64,000 nt of DNA from positions 22,851,845 through 22,915,844 of the forward strand of contig NC_045133.1 in assembly GCF_007655135.1 (NCBI RefSeq), in the 5' to 3' direction. Every line of letters begins with the position of its first letter. The first letter of the stretch is position 1. Both the position numbers and the translations under genes were made by a program. The notes beneath the pieces were generated by a model, which worked only from the letters and a program-made list of their open reading frames with translations, did no database searches and was not told where the DNA came from. Positions 61,271 to 64,000 of the stretch are shown here, in pieces. This stretch comes from Punica granatum (taxonomy: Eukaryota; Streptophyta; Magnoliopsida; Myrtales; Lythraceae).

Positions 61271-61944
61271 TATTTTTCTTTGCATAGAAATACACTAATT
61301 TTAGATTTATTATCACGTTTAGCATGACGTCAACTTTCCTGCTATGCGTAATGGATTTAATGATGTGCCACTTGGCGGTGCCACGTGGTGCTCAGAGCTT
61401 GATTGGGTGAGACCCAAAAGTATTTTTTAATATAAAAATTATACTGCACAAGGTCAAAAACTAAAAAATATGACAGTGGTGGGGTCTTCGCCGACGACCA
61501 TCACTCCCTAGATGTCACCGGTGACCCCAATTTGGGTGTTTTGGGAGGGTGGGTGTTGGAGGTGGTTGGAATGGCAGCGGAACCCCAACCATTAGAATTG
61601 AAGGAGCCTCGAATGCCGCAACTCCGATTAAGAGTGGTGGCGCCCGCGAGGGCCTAGCTGTCAGAATCAAAGGAACCACAAATATTCAGGGTTCCTTCAA
61701 TTTTGATTTGGGGCGGTGGCCGTGGCCCTCCTCCCTCCTCTTCCTCCTTTTTTTTTTCTTTTAATTTTTCAGCATAATTTTTATATTAAAAACAATTTTG
61801 GACCTCAATCGGCTAATCTCTGAGCGCCAGGTGATAACATCAAGTGCCATGGTAGCAAATCCGTTAAACTTAACGGGAAAAATGACGTCGTGCCAAATGT
61901 GACAACAAATCCAAAGTTGTTATATTTCTATGCAAAAGAAAATA
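61271..61944. mobile_element. Third foldback element with ~185-bp inverted arms
   Basis: The left arm (about 61271-61455) and right arm (about 61755-61944) are inverted copies at roughly three quarters identity. Both contain TTTGCATAGAAATA, TGACGTCA, GTGCTCAGAG-type and TTAATATAAAAATTAT blocks in mirrored order. The GC-rich middle (about 61480-61740) codes for nothing recognisable. I could not identify a target duplication. Confidence 0.7.
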
Positions 61945-64000
61945 GTACGTGCTATCGATAGAAAAAAAAATGCAAAGTTCGTTTATTTTTTTATATGCAA
62001 TTTTCCCTATTATTAATTTAAATTTGTTTATTAGTAATTCAAAATCATTAAAATCATGCGCGTAGCCCTGGTACAACTCTAGTGTGTGTGTATATATATA
62101 TATATATGTATGGAATTTGAATAATCTATTTGGCCCTACATGCTCATTATTATATATATTAATCATCAGAGGGTTGACATAGTTGATGGAGATAGGAAAA
62201 CAAACTAGAAAAGAAAAAAATTAATTTAATTTGTGATCCAAAATATTATTGACAGGAAATTCATGTGCAAAACATGACACCAGCTCAAAATCATTATGTA
62301 CAAGGGTAAGTTGTGATGCCATTGTTTTGCGACCTAATGTCCCTCATATGCGTGTTTCATTTGGGAAACTGTCCAATCAATTTTTTGCTCTCGAATCAAA
62401 GATTCATGAACATACATTTGGCGCAATCACACAGTACATTCACGGATTCTTAATACGCTCAAGCAAAAAATCCAGTAGGCCCTTATACATACGACTAACA
62501 CCACTTCAGAGCACAACACGTAATAAGACAGATTATTCAGAGGTCGAGGAATGAACAATTCAAACCATTTTTATTTGAGGCCGATGATCCCCTTCTCGTT
62601 TTTCTTATATGTATTTTTGATAATCTAAGAAATATGGAGCATATCTCGAATGCTATACGGGTGCTCTTATATCGCTATATACCAAACGAATAACGATCCG
62701 AATGCCTCACACAATAACATATAAAGGCTAATAAAGCATTCAAATTATCCTCATATCTCCCCGTAAATGATTAGCAATCACCCTCAACTGCAAATTCAGT
62801 CGCATCGCACGTCCGACTTATCCTGCTCAGCACAGAACCCTCAGAGGCCGTCTCTCACGTGCCCGATAGCACATCGATGCACCCGATTCTATTGGGGATC
62901 GGTTCTCCAAGAATAAACCGGGGCTTAAAAAGAAATTATCACCATATATATACCTAAAGAAAAATCCCGAGATAATTTAAGTGAAGAAAGCAAGTAAGAG
63001 AGATTAGAATTGGGTGGGGAGGGCCCTTCCCGATTTCGTAACGGACAAAAGCGACATTTTATTGCATGTAGGAAGTTGACGGGGCAACCACAAAGTTGTT
63101 GTGGAGGAGCCTCCCCTCCTTTTCCGCTTAACTTAGCTTATTATCTTCCCAAAGATTACAATCCCTCTTAATTATAATCTTTTTTTAGTATGCACCATCT
63201 CGTATCTGAAAGTCGTCTCATTAATGAATCTTGACTAATATAGATTCGAGTCAGGTCGATTCAGTGATCAGTAAAACTTTCCTAGTTATGGATTTATCTC
63301 CACTCACACGATTCGATCTTGAGATCTTAAGGGGAATAAGCTCTCTACACTTGAACTAATTCGCATTTTTCTTTTAAATATAATGTAATTTAACTAATTA
63401 AAATTATTGTATACAACATCTTTTCTCACCTAAAACCCCCAGTCTGCCCCTACTAATCAATTTCGATCTACTCCCCAATTATTTTATCCCAGCATTGATC
63501 GCGAAGTCCACGGTTTAGGAAATTCTTATGATTTTCTTTAGGGTTTTATTATGATTCAGTCGACAAATTAATCGTGGCAAATAGTGGCAATAATGAATTA
63601 AATTAGTTGTGGAAAAATAATAACAAAGGAGAGCACTCAGTACCAACCTCTCATACATGTTTGATACGCTGTCGTGTTACGACGACTTGGGATGTAGATT
63701 ATGAACTAATACGGCTTTCTCGACTAATGAGAGAAGCCCATATGTCGTATGTGGAAAATTACATTTAAACCAACAACAATCCTAATCTTCTCGAAAATTT
63801 TTAATCTCGATTTATCCCCTCCAAATGATAATTAAGCTTTACCGTGATTGATTCGTTATTTCACCTCGTTCTGAAAAATTTAAGGTCTAGCTAAAAAAAA
63901 CTGGCTTCTAATGCTTCGACATTTTTCTGACCTTTTTGAGTTAGAAAGTAATAATGGGTCACTTTTCCTTATTTTTTCTTGGAGATCAGTGTCTGCCGGC
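61945..64000. other. Right-hand end of the window, no supported gene
   Basis: No recognisable gene. A TG/TA microsatellite lies at about 62083-62108. A reverse-oriented family 1 SINE remnant occupies about 63190-63350 ('cgattcagtgatcagtaaaa', 'ctagttatggatttatctcc'). The 101-codon frame at 62249-62554 has no family resemblance. Confidence 0.5.

Noticed and set aside
62249..62554. 101-codon frame near the right end
   Set aside because: No homology recognised, no codon or composition contrast with the flanks.

Overview
This is nuclear DNA from a flowering plant, almost certainly a eudicot. The genes have short GT-AG introns, plant-specific families are present (BKI1, pollen-type exopolygalacturonase, plant lipin), and the AT-rich intergenic DNA is full of small non-autonomous transposons. 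I cannot fix the species from sequence alone. A rosid, possibly Myrtales, is a guess.

Layout. (1) 1-7.3 kb: one complete 8-exon protein phosphatase 2C gene on the + strand (CDS 3341-6770). (2) 7.3-16.2 kb: gene-free, with two long inverted-repeat (Mutator-like foldback) elements that keep target-site duplications, plus tRNA-derived SINE copies. (3) 16.2-17.8 kb: an intronless gene for BRI1 kinase inhibitor 1 (BKI1, brassinosteroid signalling) with a CT-rich leader and an upstream ORF. (4) 17.8-30 kb: a 12-kb gene desert with MITEs, SINE remnants and microsatellites. (5) 30.6-35.3 kb: a complete 11-exon lipin-type phosphatidate phosphatase (PAH). (6) 35.3-58 kb: a complex duplicated region. 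A module made of the 3' end of PAH plus a convergent small EF-hand gene occurs three times. All three EF-hand genes are intact (36334-36624, 40276-40566, 57342-57632), but the second and third PAH tails are decayed. Where intron 8 of the third PAH remnant should be lie two near-identical exopolygalacturonase genes (43155-44619 and 48423-49877, minus strand), on a ~4.1-kb segment that was itself duplicated. A later insertion carrying a degenerate LINE and a 401-bp TRIM split intron 9 of the same remnant. (7) 58-64 kb: no gene seen; a third foldback element and SINE or MITE debris.

Most notable. Each polygalacturonase gene has a ~1.14-kb non-autonomous LTR retrotransposon ending 23 bp upstream of its likely ATG. 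The element has 171- and 187-bp LTRs, a tRNA-iMet-type primer-binding site and a matching 5-bp target duplication. Its proximal LTR holds the only well-placed TATA box, so the promoter and nearly the whole 5' leader appear to be LTR-derived. The 1.15-kb spacer between the two polygalacturonase copies contains exon pieces of two unrelated genes in opposite orientation: a GNAT-like acetyltransferase first exon and the C-terminal exons of a trichome-birefringence-like (TBL) acetyltransferase.

The genes do not form one pathway. PP2C and BKI1 are signalling proteins, PAH makes diacylglycerol in lipid metabolism, the EF-hand proteins are calcium binders, and the polygalacturonases are secreted pectin hydrolases. 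No evidence of a prokaryotic-type defence or other wholly new system was found. The novelty is structural: nested duplication, gene-fragment capture and LTR promoter co-option.
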